This document shows positions 31,063-43,400 of a stretch of 64,000 nucleotides of DNA, piece after piece. The notes beneath the pieces are model-generated. The model did not search any database. It worked only from the letters and a program-made list of their open reading frames with translations, and was not told the origin of the DNA. A program made the position numbers and the translations under genes. This DNA comes from Pomphorhynchus laevis (taxonomy: Eukaryota; Acanthocephala; Palaeacanthocephala; Echinorhynchida; Pomphorhynchidae): assembly GCA_012934845.2 (NCBI GenBank), contig WNNJ02000599.1:310001-374000 (forward strand), written 5' to 3'. Each line of letters begins with the position of its first letter. Position 1 is the first letter of the stretch.

Positions 31063-34000
31063 ATGCCCAAAGGAATACCGTCTAACCAGAGGCTATGCTG
31101 TGGATGTAATGGTCCATCAGCAAAGTGCAAAGGTTGCAAATGTGCGAAGGCAGGAGCTCCTTGCGTTAATTGCCGTGCACCTGAATGTAACAATAGCGTG
31201 CATATTGGACCTCAGACAGTGTGTTTAACCTCTGCTGCTGAACCAGTAGGTAGAGTGGCGGATTTGAATCCCCTTACTGATAGTGGCAGTACACGGACAA
31301 CTGATAATCCAATTGTAGATAACTTGCACGACCCTGTTGATAGGCAGTCTCTTTCACTTCAGGCGATTTATGATGTGGTGATACAATGGAGGCCTAGTGC
31401 GATGCGACTCCCAAGATGTGCTGCGTCGAATGAATTCGTTGAAATGCTTGCTAGCCTCTATCAGATTGCAGCCGAAGCTGATAACCATGATATGTTTGCA
31501 CTTAAAAAGGCCACTATTTTGTCCCGGTGCGTTTTGCAACGTCTTCCATCTAGAAAGGTGTCCGAGATCCGAAAAGCACTGGAGCGCAGAATCAGACTAT
31601 GGAAAAATGGCAGATTCGTCGATGTTTTCAATGAGGCAAGAATATTACAGCGACGTTGCATGCCTATGCGTTCGAGCCCACGTACTGATGATTGGATAAA
31701 GCGCTATGTCAAGTTGGTCACAAGTGGAAAGCTGTCAGCGGCGACTGCCATATTGGAAGAGAACCAACAGTCGAGCATTCTAGATCCTGATTCGATTGTC
31801 GATGGTTTGACTGTACGTGAACACCTGCAGAATCTACACCCAACAGCCGCAGATGCTGATGCGTCCGCTTTATTACAACGAGATTTGCCAAATGTTAGAG
31901 AGCATCATCCTTCGCTCTTCTCTGTCATAGATGGGGAAGCTATCATCCGAGCGGCTAACAAAACCTCAGGTGGAGCTGGCCCATCAGGGCTGGATGTGAT
32001 GGCTTTGAGACAACTCTTGAATAGCTTCTCCGTGCATTCCAAGGCTCTAGCGGATGCTTTGGCAAATTTTGTAGTGAGCCTTAGCACTATTCAACTCAGC
32101 CCTCGGATGTTAGAGGCGTTTACTGCTTGCCGGTTGATATTAATACCAAAGAATAATGTGAAAATTAGACCGATTGGTGTATCAGAGGTTGTTCGCCGCA
32201 TTGTCAGTAAAACCATATTGTCCTGCGTCAAAGATGATCTTCAAGACGTAGCCGGGATTGTCCAACTTTGCGCATCCCAGCGAAATGGGATCGATTTTGC
32301 GATTCACTTGCTTCGCGATACGTATTCTTCTAACCAGAGCTATGGGCTTCTCGCTGTCGACGCTAAGAATGCGTTCAACTCTGTCAATCGAAATGTTATG
32401 CTACACAATATCAAACACACTTGCCCTGAGCTAGCACAGTCCTTATCTAACATTTATGCGGGCGACGCAGAACTGGTATTTGGTGATGGATCTTTAGCAT
32501 CGTGCGAGGGAGTAACCCAGGAAGATCCCTTAGCCATGGCTGCCTTCGCAATGGCATCCTTAACATTGATAAGTATGATCAAGCAAGTCGTGCCAAACAT
32601 TGTTTAGCGTTGATTTGCTGACGATGCGAATTTTGTAGGTTTGCCTGAGGATCTGTTGCGTGTATGGCAACTTCTCCAAATCCAAGGACCAAAATTCGGA
32701 AATAATGTGAACCCTAGCAAAACCAAGATGCTCCTTCATCCGCAATCCGAAGGGATGTATCCACTTCCCGCAGAGATTGAGATACGGTTCGATGGCATCG
32801 AGGTTCTTGGTGCGCCAATTGGCTCAGGCGAATTTTTAAAGGAAATTACAAAAATTAAAATATTAAAGTGGACTGAGCTTGTTTCTCGTATATCTACTGT
32901 ATCACGATTTGATCCCCATGCTGCTTTCTCAGGATTCAATAAGTCAATAAAATGGAAATGGACACACTTTATGAGATCGACACCAAGTGAAACGGATCTG
33001 TATTTGTCCTTACGGGATACTATATTCAGTGGTTTGGCTCCCTCACTTTTCGATCAAGATCTAAACTCAGTTATGCACGCATTGATTTCGTCACCAATTT
33101 CAAAGGGTGGAATGGGCATGGTTGATCCAGTAAGCGCAGCTTTGACCGAGTTCGAAAGCTCGAAAAAATTTTGTAAAACATTTGATAGTGGGCTACAAGG
33201 TGATCTTATCAGGGATGCTCAGAATATCTTGACAAAAGAGTTGAATCGAGAACGACAAAAAGTTGTGGATGAGCGTTTGGCATACATTCGATCAATCTTA
33301 CCCGCCTCAATGCATCAAGCCCTGGAATTTGCACTGGGACAGGGTGCTTCCTCTTGGATTAGTGCAGTTCCAGTGAAAGCTGAATTCAGTCATTTGTGTT
33401 AACATGAATTCAGAGATGCTCTTGCGTTGCGATATGGCTTTGACCCTATCGGGATTCCCAAGGACAAGTGTGTGTGGTGATGATGCGAAACTCCCACATT
33501 TGCTTTCGTGCAAGCGAGGAGGTGTTGTAATAACAAGGCATAACGCCTTACGCGATTTCTTGGCCACCGAAATATCACAGGTGTGTACTGGGGTTGGTGT
33601 CGAACCGATATTACAACGGGTAGATAGTGATCACTGTTTTGATCATCGGGTCACTTGTCGAAGTGACGACGCGCGACTCGACATCGTCTGCATTGGGCTT
33701 TCTGACGCCAGATATGAGCGAACGTTCTTTGACGTTACGGTTTTCAACCATTTTGCTCCATCGTGTGCGTCTACGAGAAAAGCTGCATTTGATTTTCATG
33801 AAGCGAGAAAAAGATCAAAATACGCGGAACGTATCATCGATATCGAAAGGAGTAGATTTATGCCGCTGGTGTTCACGGCTTCTGGTGCTGCGGGACCCGA
33901 CGCCATGGTTTTGCTCAGGACAATTGCTCGATTGCGTTCATCACGTGGGAATAAAAGCTATGCTGAATGCCTGTGTGGCCTCAGAAGGTCCATAAGTTTG

Positions 34001-34108
34001 CTGCTGTGTCGTGCTGCCTCACATGCAATCAGAGGGTGCCGGTCGACTAGGGGTCACCCATATAGTCGTGGATCCGAACGGATGGATGATTCTAATGTTT
34101 TAGAATAA
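31063..34108 (+). pseudogene. R2-type family A non-LTR retrotransposon, copy 1, near full length
   Basis: One long frame with few breaks. Residues 12-44 form a Cys-rich module (CCGCNGPSAKCKGCKC, CVNCRAPEC). Then a helical spacer, a GAGPSGLDVMALRQ segment, RT blocks KIRPIGVSEVVRR, LAVDAKNAFNSVNR, GVTQEDPL (other copy GFTQGDPL) and FADDAN (about 32618). After the RT: VLGAPIGSG, GGMGMVDP, SSWISAVPV, then VCGDDAKLPHLLSC with RHNALRDF (zinc-binding), DARLDIVCIGL and FDVTVFNHFAP (endonuclease acidic residues) and KRSKYAERI. Breaks seen: TAG 32605 (Q expected), TGA 32611 (W expected), TAA 33400 and a frameshift near 33475. So dead but young. The G-to-E change in the GDP box would also impair the RT. 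Starts at ATG 31063; ends TAA 34106. Confidence 0.85.
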
Positions 34109-34109
34109 A

Positions 34110-34255
34110 TAATAATACATAACAATGTTAAATGTATATTGGCCCATTTGAGGGAACCGTATGTTGTAATTAATAATATATTATTATAAAAAAATTATAT
34201 CATAATAACTTTAAATTATATTATAATAACTGAATAATTATTATAATTGATAATA
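34110..34255. other. Family A 3' flank
   Basis: Contains GGCCCATTTGAGGGAACCGT at about 34142, shared with the tail regions at 55497 and 55633, then TA-rich simple sequence. Confidence 0.45.
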
Positions 34256-34421
34256 ATTGATAGTTAATTTGATTATTATCAATGACTTCGATAATATAGA
34301 TAACTATCGCTACATGATGAGCATACGATATACAAACGCTTATTTAGCGATCCCGTATCAAGGATACATGTATATTAATTTAAATTACAAATTTGAAGTA
34401 GTTTTTCAAGTAGTTACGTAC

Positions 34422-37400
34422 TTCCAAGAAGCTGTCGAGAATAGATATACACGAAGTTACAATATTGTCATTTTTGTGGATGTCTGGTTTCAGCAGATTT
34501 TCATATCTTGTGAAAAAGTCAGAATAACTAAGCCTTTAAGGTGTTGTATTAAGCAAAATATAAAAATTATTTGTATCACCTTGACGGATATCCGACAGAT
34601 GATATCTTTATTGTTTCCAATACTCCGCATGTAACTAATTGATCTATTACTCGAGTCTTGTCAAAACTATTCAAACCAATAAAATAGTTAATCAATACAA
34701 ATTATATTATAAATTATTTTTTTTGATCAACCGACCAAAATAAATTTAAGTCGGTAAATTGAAATTTTAAAATGATAATGAACAACTAAAATGTCAACTA
34801 TTTGGTAATAAATTGTGTAAAAAATATGAATCATAATTAAATAGATCAAATAAAAACTATATTTTTAAATGATATAAGAAATATAAATCACATAAAAATA
34901 GACGATTTTTGCAATGCAAGCATAAAGTTTTATAACATTTTATAACATTCTTATAATGTTTTATAACATTATTAGAAAAAAATTGATGAAAATGAGGCAA
35001 ACATCATTTACAAGTCAAAATCAAGTTTTTAATCAATGAATCTCAGATCTTTATACGCATCACTTACTGAGCCAAACATGTTCATTATGTGATAGAATAA
35101 CAAATTCAATTTAGTAAAACTGAAATTTATCGCACAAAATCTCCAAGTAAATTTTGATGACATTAGGTATCTAAATTAAATTTCGAAACCTGCTTTGCTA
35201 GATATAAATATTTCTATTGTTACATTCTACTATAAATTATATAAACTGTTCAATTTATTAATTACAAGCGATTTACTTAATAATTGCCAGTTTTATTAAT
35301 AACTAATTAATTCTAAGTAATTAGTTATTTGTAATTATTGAAATTTACACGAAATATATGTCATAATCTGTATTGCATACAAGACACGTTTTAAAATATT
35401 ATAATTTAATCTAATTTTAAAAAAAATTAGATAATTTGACTAACATATTTATTAAAATTTTTTATTATATACAAAACACGCTTTTAAAATATTATTTGAT
35501 AATTATTAATAAAATCGTTAATTATTAATTATTAATTAATGAAATATATAAAATGAAATTTAAAAATGAAATTTTTAAATTATTTTTAGAAATAAAGATT
35601 TCGATTAAATAATGTAATTTGATCGAACTGTTATTCGCTAAATGACTGCAGCATATTATATTATTAAGAAATAACTAATATTTAATTTTATATGAAATTA
35701 TAATGTTTATTATTATATTTGTGATTTATGATTAACTCATCTTATAAAGTGATCGATTTCTTTATATTTTAATATATTTTATCAGGTAATATATCTTCTT
35801 TTATTTGATCTATTTATATTATTCTGTAAACAACTTTATTTATAGGTTCTAATTGTTTAATCTGATTGCAATTGAATAAAAAGTTTCATTTGCTTAATCT
35901 GATTACAATTGAATAATCATTGATAATGGTGTGTCTACGTGGAATCAAAATATCGGATCAAAATTGTATAATAAATAAAAATGTCTCTTCGCCTTATTTA
36001 CAATCTAAAAATAAATTGGCAAACTTTATTTTATATTTGAGGAATGAATAAAATGACTGTACATCATTTTTGGGATGATAAATTCAATGTGATAATCGAT
36101 TAGTAGATAGAAATTGAATAACAATTTATTTAATGTCATATCTCTATTCGTAAGAAAAAATTTTTATTAATAGATAAATTTTTAATTTATTAAAAAATAA
36201 AATTATCAAATCATTAAATTATTAAATTATTAAATTTTGTTAATAAAAACTTTCTTTATTAATAGAATTTTTATGTTTTATTATATTTTATCAGGTAATA
36301 TATCTGCTTTTATTTGATCTATTTATATTATTCTGTAAACAACTTTATTAAAAGGTTCTAATTGTTTAATCTGATTGCAATTGAATAAAAAGTTTCAATT
36401 GCTTTATCTGATAATTCATTCTGATTTCTTCATTAATAAGATGTACCGTAATAATATGAAGTATATTGCGATGTACCACTAGTAGAAAATCTATTATTGG
36501 GATATTAAGTTAATGAAATAATACACTATTTAATAAATTTAATCGTGTTAAATATGCAATCACTTGATTTTCAAAACGTAGAGAACTTTAGCGGGGATGA
36601 TATTTAAGAGGTAAACCGCGAAATAACGAATAAATAAAAGATTCTAAAATTATATAACTTAGTTACAACATCAGTTCCTTATTATAACTTAGTTATAACA
36701 TCAGCTCATCCTGAAGATTTCTAATCCTTATTCTTATACATCGTATGTTATTGATTAGTCAATTCATAAAAATGACTTTTATTATTTTTTTATTAAAATT
36801 ATAATCTATTGTTAATACAGTTCATTAGAAATATAGTGATGGTTCTCCTGCCGATAACTGCTAGCATCTTCTTATTCTTAATAAGAAAAATCATTTTGAT
36901 ATTTCGCCAATAACTGCTAGCATCTTCACAAAATTAATATTAATTTTCTGAAGATGCTAGCTTTAATTTTTTGTGTTGTTTTTTAAAACAAAAAGTGTTG
37001 TTTCAATATTTACAGAAAATTAATGTAAATTTTGAAGAACATAATTAAAGCTAGCATCTTCAGAAAATTAATATTAATTTTTTGTTAATTTTGTGAAGAT
37101 GCTAGCAATTACTAGCGAAATATCAAAATGATTTTTCTTGTCATTCAACTATACCTGATAGTTCTTGGATATTTAAAAACAAAAATGTTAGTTCGTTTAC
37201 AAAACTCACAGTATGGAAAGACCCAAATTTAGAAGAAATGTCACTAAAATTGTATTAAGAACAATATAATCAATGATTGTCCTATTAGATGAATTGGCAA
37301 AAGGATGGGAGAGTAATTTTGAAAAGCTTCAAGATATAGTTGACGACATGTTTATGCTAGATGACACGACACCAACCGACTCATCTTCAGATACGTTCCG

Positions 37401-40400
37401 GGTGGTCAACAAACACAACCTACTAAAAAACACAGGATATCATCGTGAAGGTGACAAGAGCTCAATCCTACGGGCTGAGTACATAAGGCTTAACACCCAG
37501 CATAAAATTTTCTTACGAGGGCGTTAACATAAAGCGGGTAGGTAAATTACAGACCCATCTAACTTAATATCTATGTGAAAAATGCATCAGTGAAGGAACG
37601 GACAGATCCAATGAACGTTGAATGTACAATTGCCTGATGGAATACTGGCCTTTCTCAACAGTTATCAGAAATACTTAAGGAACTGTTTACATCCGATATA
37701 ATTTGTTGCAGAAAATCAAGTCATTTAACAAATGTCGCGATAGAATGTATACACCAGACATGAATAGTTTTCAAAATCATCAGTAACGACAAACCAATCG
37801 CTGAATACCCTAATATTATGCGAAAAGGTATTGAATCCAAAATTTGTGCAAGGTTGTACGGACGAGTGTTTATACTTTTGTTTGATAGAAGTTTACCTTA
37901 GATCCAGAAGAATGTCCGTCACAGGAATATACATTAGACAATAATAAATTCACAAGGCTCAGGTTAAGGAAATACTTGTTAATCTAACACATGGACTAAT
38001 CAAACCATATATCTCGAAGCAAATCAGTATACAGGGACATGTATTGCACGACGTGATGATATGGTCAATACAAAATTATCGAGTGATGTTGTATACGATA
38101 TCTGTTTTGTCTAGAACGGCGGTCAAAATGACCAATATGTTAATTTTGATGTTTCTGCAAATACAGCAACTAAACTAATAACAATAAATAACACGATGGT
38201 AGAATTAACTAACGACCTCCTTGTATCTAAACTAAATATATTTAATCTATCTTATACGAAGCGCATGATAAAAGTATAACAAGGGAAATGATCAATGCAA
38301 ACGGACAAGAATGAGAAGATATTAACATATCACAGCAAGTGATAATAGTCAAAGGTAAGAGAAAAAAGGTAAACTCTCCGATAGACGTAAAACCTATATC
38401 TGCTCAGTACACATTCATACCGGCCTAGCAATTTAAGGCTACTCAGGATTCAAAAAGATACTAGTTGTTCGGTTCCATAACATTTTAGCATCCGAGTCCC
38501 TGTGTTTGCACGACGATAGAAAAATACAAATGTACTATCCACTTAAGGGACTAGCCTAAAGAAAGCCCTTTGTCACATGTACTATTCAGGTGTGCTTTTG
38601 CGTTGTTGTAAAATAATTGTTATTAGCAATTATGCAATTTATTTAGTTGCTAAATTTAGTTTTACATATTTTGTTGAATTAAGATTTCAATTTCAATTTT
38701 AAAGTTTGCGAACTCTGCAATTCATGCTGATTATATCACTTTAGTAATACATGAAAAACACGAACACTATCTTACGAAAACTCAAGCATGAAATGAATAT
38801 CATAAGATCGCAAATTAAAGTTTTTGGTTTTTAATTAAATTAAGCCAACTCGAAATGTATAATATTTGTAAATATCTACATGAATATGGCAGTGACGCTG
38901 GTATAAATATATGCCCTACATCTATTTAGATATTCGGTTTCCATTTCTCCTGCAATTTGAGTTCTTTTATAGATTTACAAAGGTTCAGAAAAATGCCATC
39001 CATTGTTTACAAAAAATACAAATGAGCAATCAAACAGGATTTAAACGCAAGAATATGCTCGATTATCTGGAAGACGTGGTCAATTTCAGGTCTTCGATTC
39101 TTTGCTAGGGATAGACCACCAGAACAAAGAGAGTTATTTCGGAAGGCTTAAAACATTGATAAAAAAGAATATAGTGGCAAAGTTACCGGGATTGTGCGGA
39201 GCTGTTTGATAAGTAGATATATGGTTTAAGGGCTTTACTTTTTTACTCCGTTTTGGGCTTTTCTTGGCTCTCCTGCACAAACACTACACAAACAACTGTT
39301 AGTGTTGTTTGTAACTTGTTGTAGTTGTTTGTAACTTGTTAACTTAACTTAGCTTGAGTTATTAAGTTAACTTAATAACATGTAATTTAAGTTATTTTAG
39401 TAAAAGGTATTTTCAAATCAAATCAATTCAGGTAACTGAGTCTACGTATATTAAATTATTTATAAATTAAACATAATGATAAATTAAAATAAATAAATAA
39501 AATAATAAAAATAAACAATTGATAATTATAAATAATAAATGATTATTAAAATGATTATAAATTTTATAATTATTATAAAATTTTGTATAATTTTTTTAGC
39601 GAAATACCATATCCAAAATAATTTCCTCTTTTCTTTGATCCAGCTCCAATAATTATTTATAAATAAACTATTGATAAAATTTAGAAATAACACACTGAAA
39701 TTGTACAGCTAACAATGAGCGGTCACTTCGTTTTTATCATTTTTTCTATAAAAGTTGGAGAACAGTGAAGACTTCCATGCTTTTAGGAACAATGTTAATA
39801 AATTTATAGAACAACAGCTTGGAATGTTCTTGGAAGTAAAAATATTTGGGCAAGTGCAAATGTTGAAAGATAGCGGTGTTGTTGAACTTAATGTTGTAAT
39901 AACAAGACGAATGAGCTGTTCAAAAATGAAATTATGTATTTTAAATATTTGTGAGGCTGTCGTTGATGGAGATAAGCGTCAGCCGATAAACATACAAATG
40001 CGAGTACGTTACAATGATGGAAAATGTACCTTTAACTTCTGACGAGGTCAACAGGCTATTAACCCTATTAACTAACCTTCTCGAGAACAACTTCTTGCAA
40101 GATTGAAAGTTATTTCAAAATAAAAAATCCATTGATAGTTATAAGATTGGACGATATGATGTAAGTTAAAATGATGACCTATTGTCATTATTGACGTAGA
40201 GAATCTAAGAAAAATAAAATAAATCAAATCAGCTAACTGAGTCTGCGAATTTAATATAATTAAAAAATAAACAAAACAATAATAATGCTAAATCAAAATT
40301 TAATAATTAAATAATAAAATAAATAATTGTTTTTAGATTTTTTAAAATAAAGTAAATTAACATTTAAATAGATACAATTGAATGGGTTGCCCGCAAATGC

Positions 40401-43400
40401 GCCCCATATTATTACTTAGATAACGTTTAATAAAAAGTAAGGGATCATTGGGATTGGGAATCAAGGTTGCATAATACTCTCCCTGACGCATGCTGAATTC
40501 CCTCGCCGAATTGCAGCACTTATGCGCTATAGGAAATGGGATTTTGCCTGGGCATCGTCTGTGGCTAGCCTCAGTCGCTTCCCAATTAGTTCAAAGAGGG
40601 CGGTGGCTTCACATCCTAAGACGCCGATTGACTCGACAGCTACTGGGACGAAGCTGCAATATGAAGGATCCAGACATGTATATTTGATCCGTTTCCTGCG
40701 TTCGGCTTTCGTGGCCAGAGCTCTAGCACCTGCTGCAGAACAATCTACGTGAGACGGAGCTAGGGATCCGTCTCACGTAGATTCCCTGTGTCGTAGATAT
40801 TCCTGTGTTGTGGATACCGATGACAGGAATGCTGGAAGGGCAGTATTGACGGCTGACGCAATCCCTAGACCACCAAGGGCAATCGGAATAGTTGCCTGTG
40901 TCCAGGCTTGTTCGTCAATGCTAACATTTAACAGTGACTCCAGAGAAGATCGAAGGACTGCGTCAAAACTTAAAAGGCCTGCACGTAAAAAGGCCGGTGA
41001 TGTACGAAGCAAATACGATAACTTCGTTCCACCCACGCAGTGCCGCAACAAATAAAGACTGTCGTGTCTTGCGAGGAATAAAAGTCTAGTACTCATCTCT
41101 GTTAAGCTAGAAGTTGCTCTGTCTAATAATCCATCGATATTGGCCACATCGCCAGTAGAAGAACCCAGCAACTGATACTCGTTTTGATCCTGGTAGTGAC
41201 AGCAAAATGGAATTAGCCACATTCTGGTTATTAGTAATGACCTTACGTTTATCTTCATTCAAAACAATTCCTAGCTCAAGTCCTCCTTCGCGAATACGAC
41301 GAATGTCATCATTTAGAGTGACTACATCCCCGGATGAGGTGATGTCGTCTAAGTACCATATATTTAGTGGGCTATGTAATGTCTTACTTAGTCCTATAAC
41401 CGCCAAGGAAAATAGCATTGGTTCCAAAGAGTCCCCTTGCTGCACTCCCTCCTGTGAAATTAGGATATTCGGGCCGTGAAATAACCAAGAAGTTTCGTTA
41501 TAACTTGATTGCACAAAGCGGGAAATGGTGGGGATATAACAGTACGCAGCAGCAAGTAACGATGATCATTTGATGCAATTAAAAGCATTTCGAAAATCCA
41601 GCTTAAGCAGAGCGTTCTGTCCGAGCATTAGTCTAAGAAGGGCTCTGCAAGCATGTACAGCGGCTTCAGCATCTGACGGCACTCCGACACCAATTTGAAA
41701 GGGAGACAGGACTGTAACTGCCTCACCAGTAGCCCGACGACATGCTATTTGGGTCACCATTCTGCATAAGGTGTTACCAATAGCTATTGTGCGAAGTCCG
41801 CCATCGGGTTTTTTGAGCGCAATCAACTTAGCTCCAAAGAAAATTGGTTTAAAGCAGAGTGGGACACCGCCGTTTAGGACCATGAATGATAAATTAGACA
41901 AAGTCGTTAGGAGATCTTGTACCGCAGCGGCACAGCCCGGTCCAATAAGACCGGGCTGTATAATTAACTAATAAAATAAATAATTGTTTTAAGATTATTT
42001 ATAATTTAAATCAAGTTAAAATAAAAAATTGAAATTTAAAATAAACGTCATTTTTATGAATTGACTAATAAATAACAGACGTTGTATCAGAATAAGGATT
42101 AGATGCCACCAGAAGGAATTTCTATGCCATAAGGTTTCGGCCTCAAACTCCTCAACCCAACATATCATCGGGGCCAAATACGTGTTAAGGACGTATTTCC
42201 TCTGATGAAATTTAATTATATAGTATCTTATTCTAATACAAAGTATATTATTTATTATCCATCCATAAAAATTTTCCGCTAGTGATTTTAAATTTATTTT
42301 TAATATTTTTTGATGATTTATATATTTTACTATTTTCTGTTTAATGGTATTTTTATAGTAACCTAGTTTAAAATATGTATCTATTAAATTATTAAAATGA
42401 TTATGAACAAGGCCAATATAGTTACGAATGGTTTTAATTCTTAAAATTTCATTATTTAATGTGATATATATTATATTATATGGTATGCATGAATGGGTAT
42501 GCAAATATAATTTTAAAATAAATTTAAATATGTCCTCTTTACGATATAAATTAAAAGTAGTTTTAATTGATGTTAATTTAATGTTCATATCTAGATATAT
42601 ACTTAGTTTATCATTGATATTGGTTTTATTAAGAATGAGGCTACCTGGATAAAATTGTTCGCTTATTGAATATAAATGATCAGCGTTAAATATGCATATA
42701 TCATCAATATATCGAAACATATTTCATATCTTTATATAATTTAGATTTTTTTACATAGTTACGAAACAACTGTTTTGTTGATGTACCTAACATTCATGGT
42801 ATGCATGAATGTAAGCAAAACTATCATTTGGCTCACAAAAGTGGTTCCGAATGTATTTGGAATTTATTATACTAAAACACATCTGCTGCTATCTGTGAAC
42901 AGCTATTTGAGTGTGTACAAAAATCTTCAATTTATAAAAAATAAAGCCTTTATGTATTTATATCTTATGTCAAGTGACATAAGATATAAAACTGGCATTA
43001 AAAACACGTTTTCATTGTAGAATTTTGTATACAATAAATGATTGTTAGTAAAAAATGAATAGTTCGTATAAAAATTAATAAAGATAACATCCCGATTGAG
43101 GGTATTTTACCTAATATATAGGTAATGAATATATTACTGAATATTTAGTTAAACTGTTCTCGGCGTTAAAACATCGAGAGGATTTCAGAAAAAGAAAATT
43201 ATTGTTCACAAATTTTCGACTATTGCAAGTCTTTTTCAAGTCTTACGATTTAACATGAAAAAATAAAAATAATGTAATATTTTATTTAATATTTTATTTT
43301 ATTTTATTTAATATTTTATTTAATATTTTATTTAATATTTTTTTATATTTATGAAAAACGATAATTATTTATTTAATATTTTATTTTATTTAATATTTTA

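Noticed and set aside
34257-34634. Plus-strand 125-codon open frame
   Set aside because: It is the antisense of two myosin exons (34422-34533, 34580-34666); openness follows from the real exons.
37273-37527. 84-codon frame as a host gene
   Set aside because: No splice sites, surrounded by stop-ridden coding-like DNA leading into a LINE remnant; listed only as unassigned.
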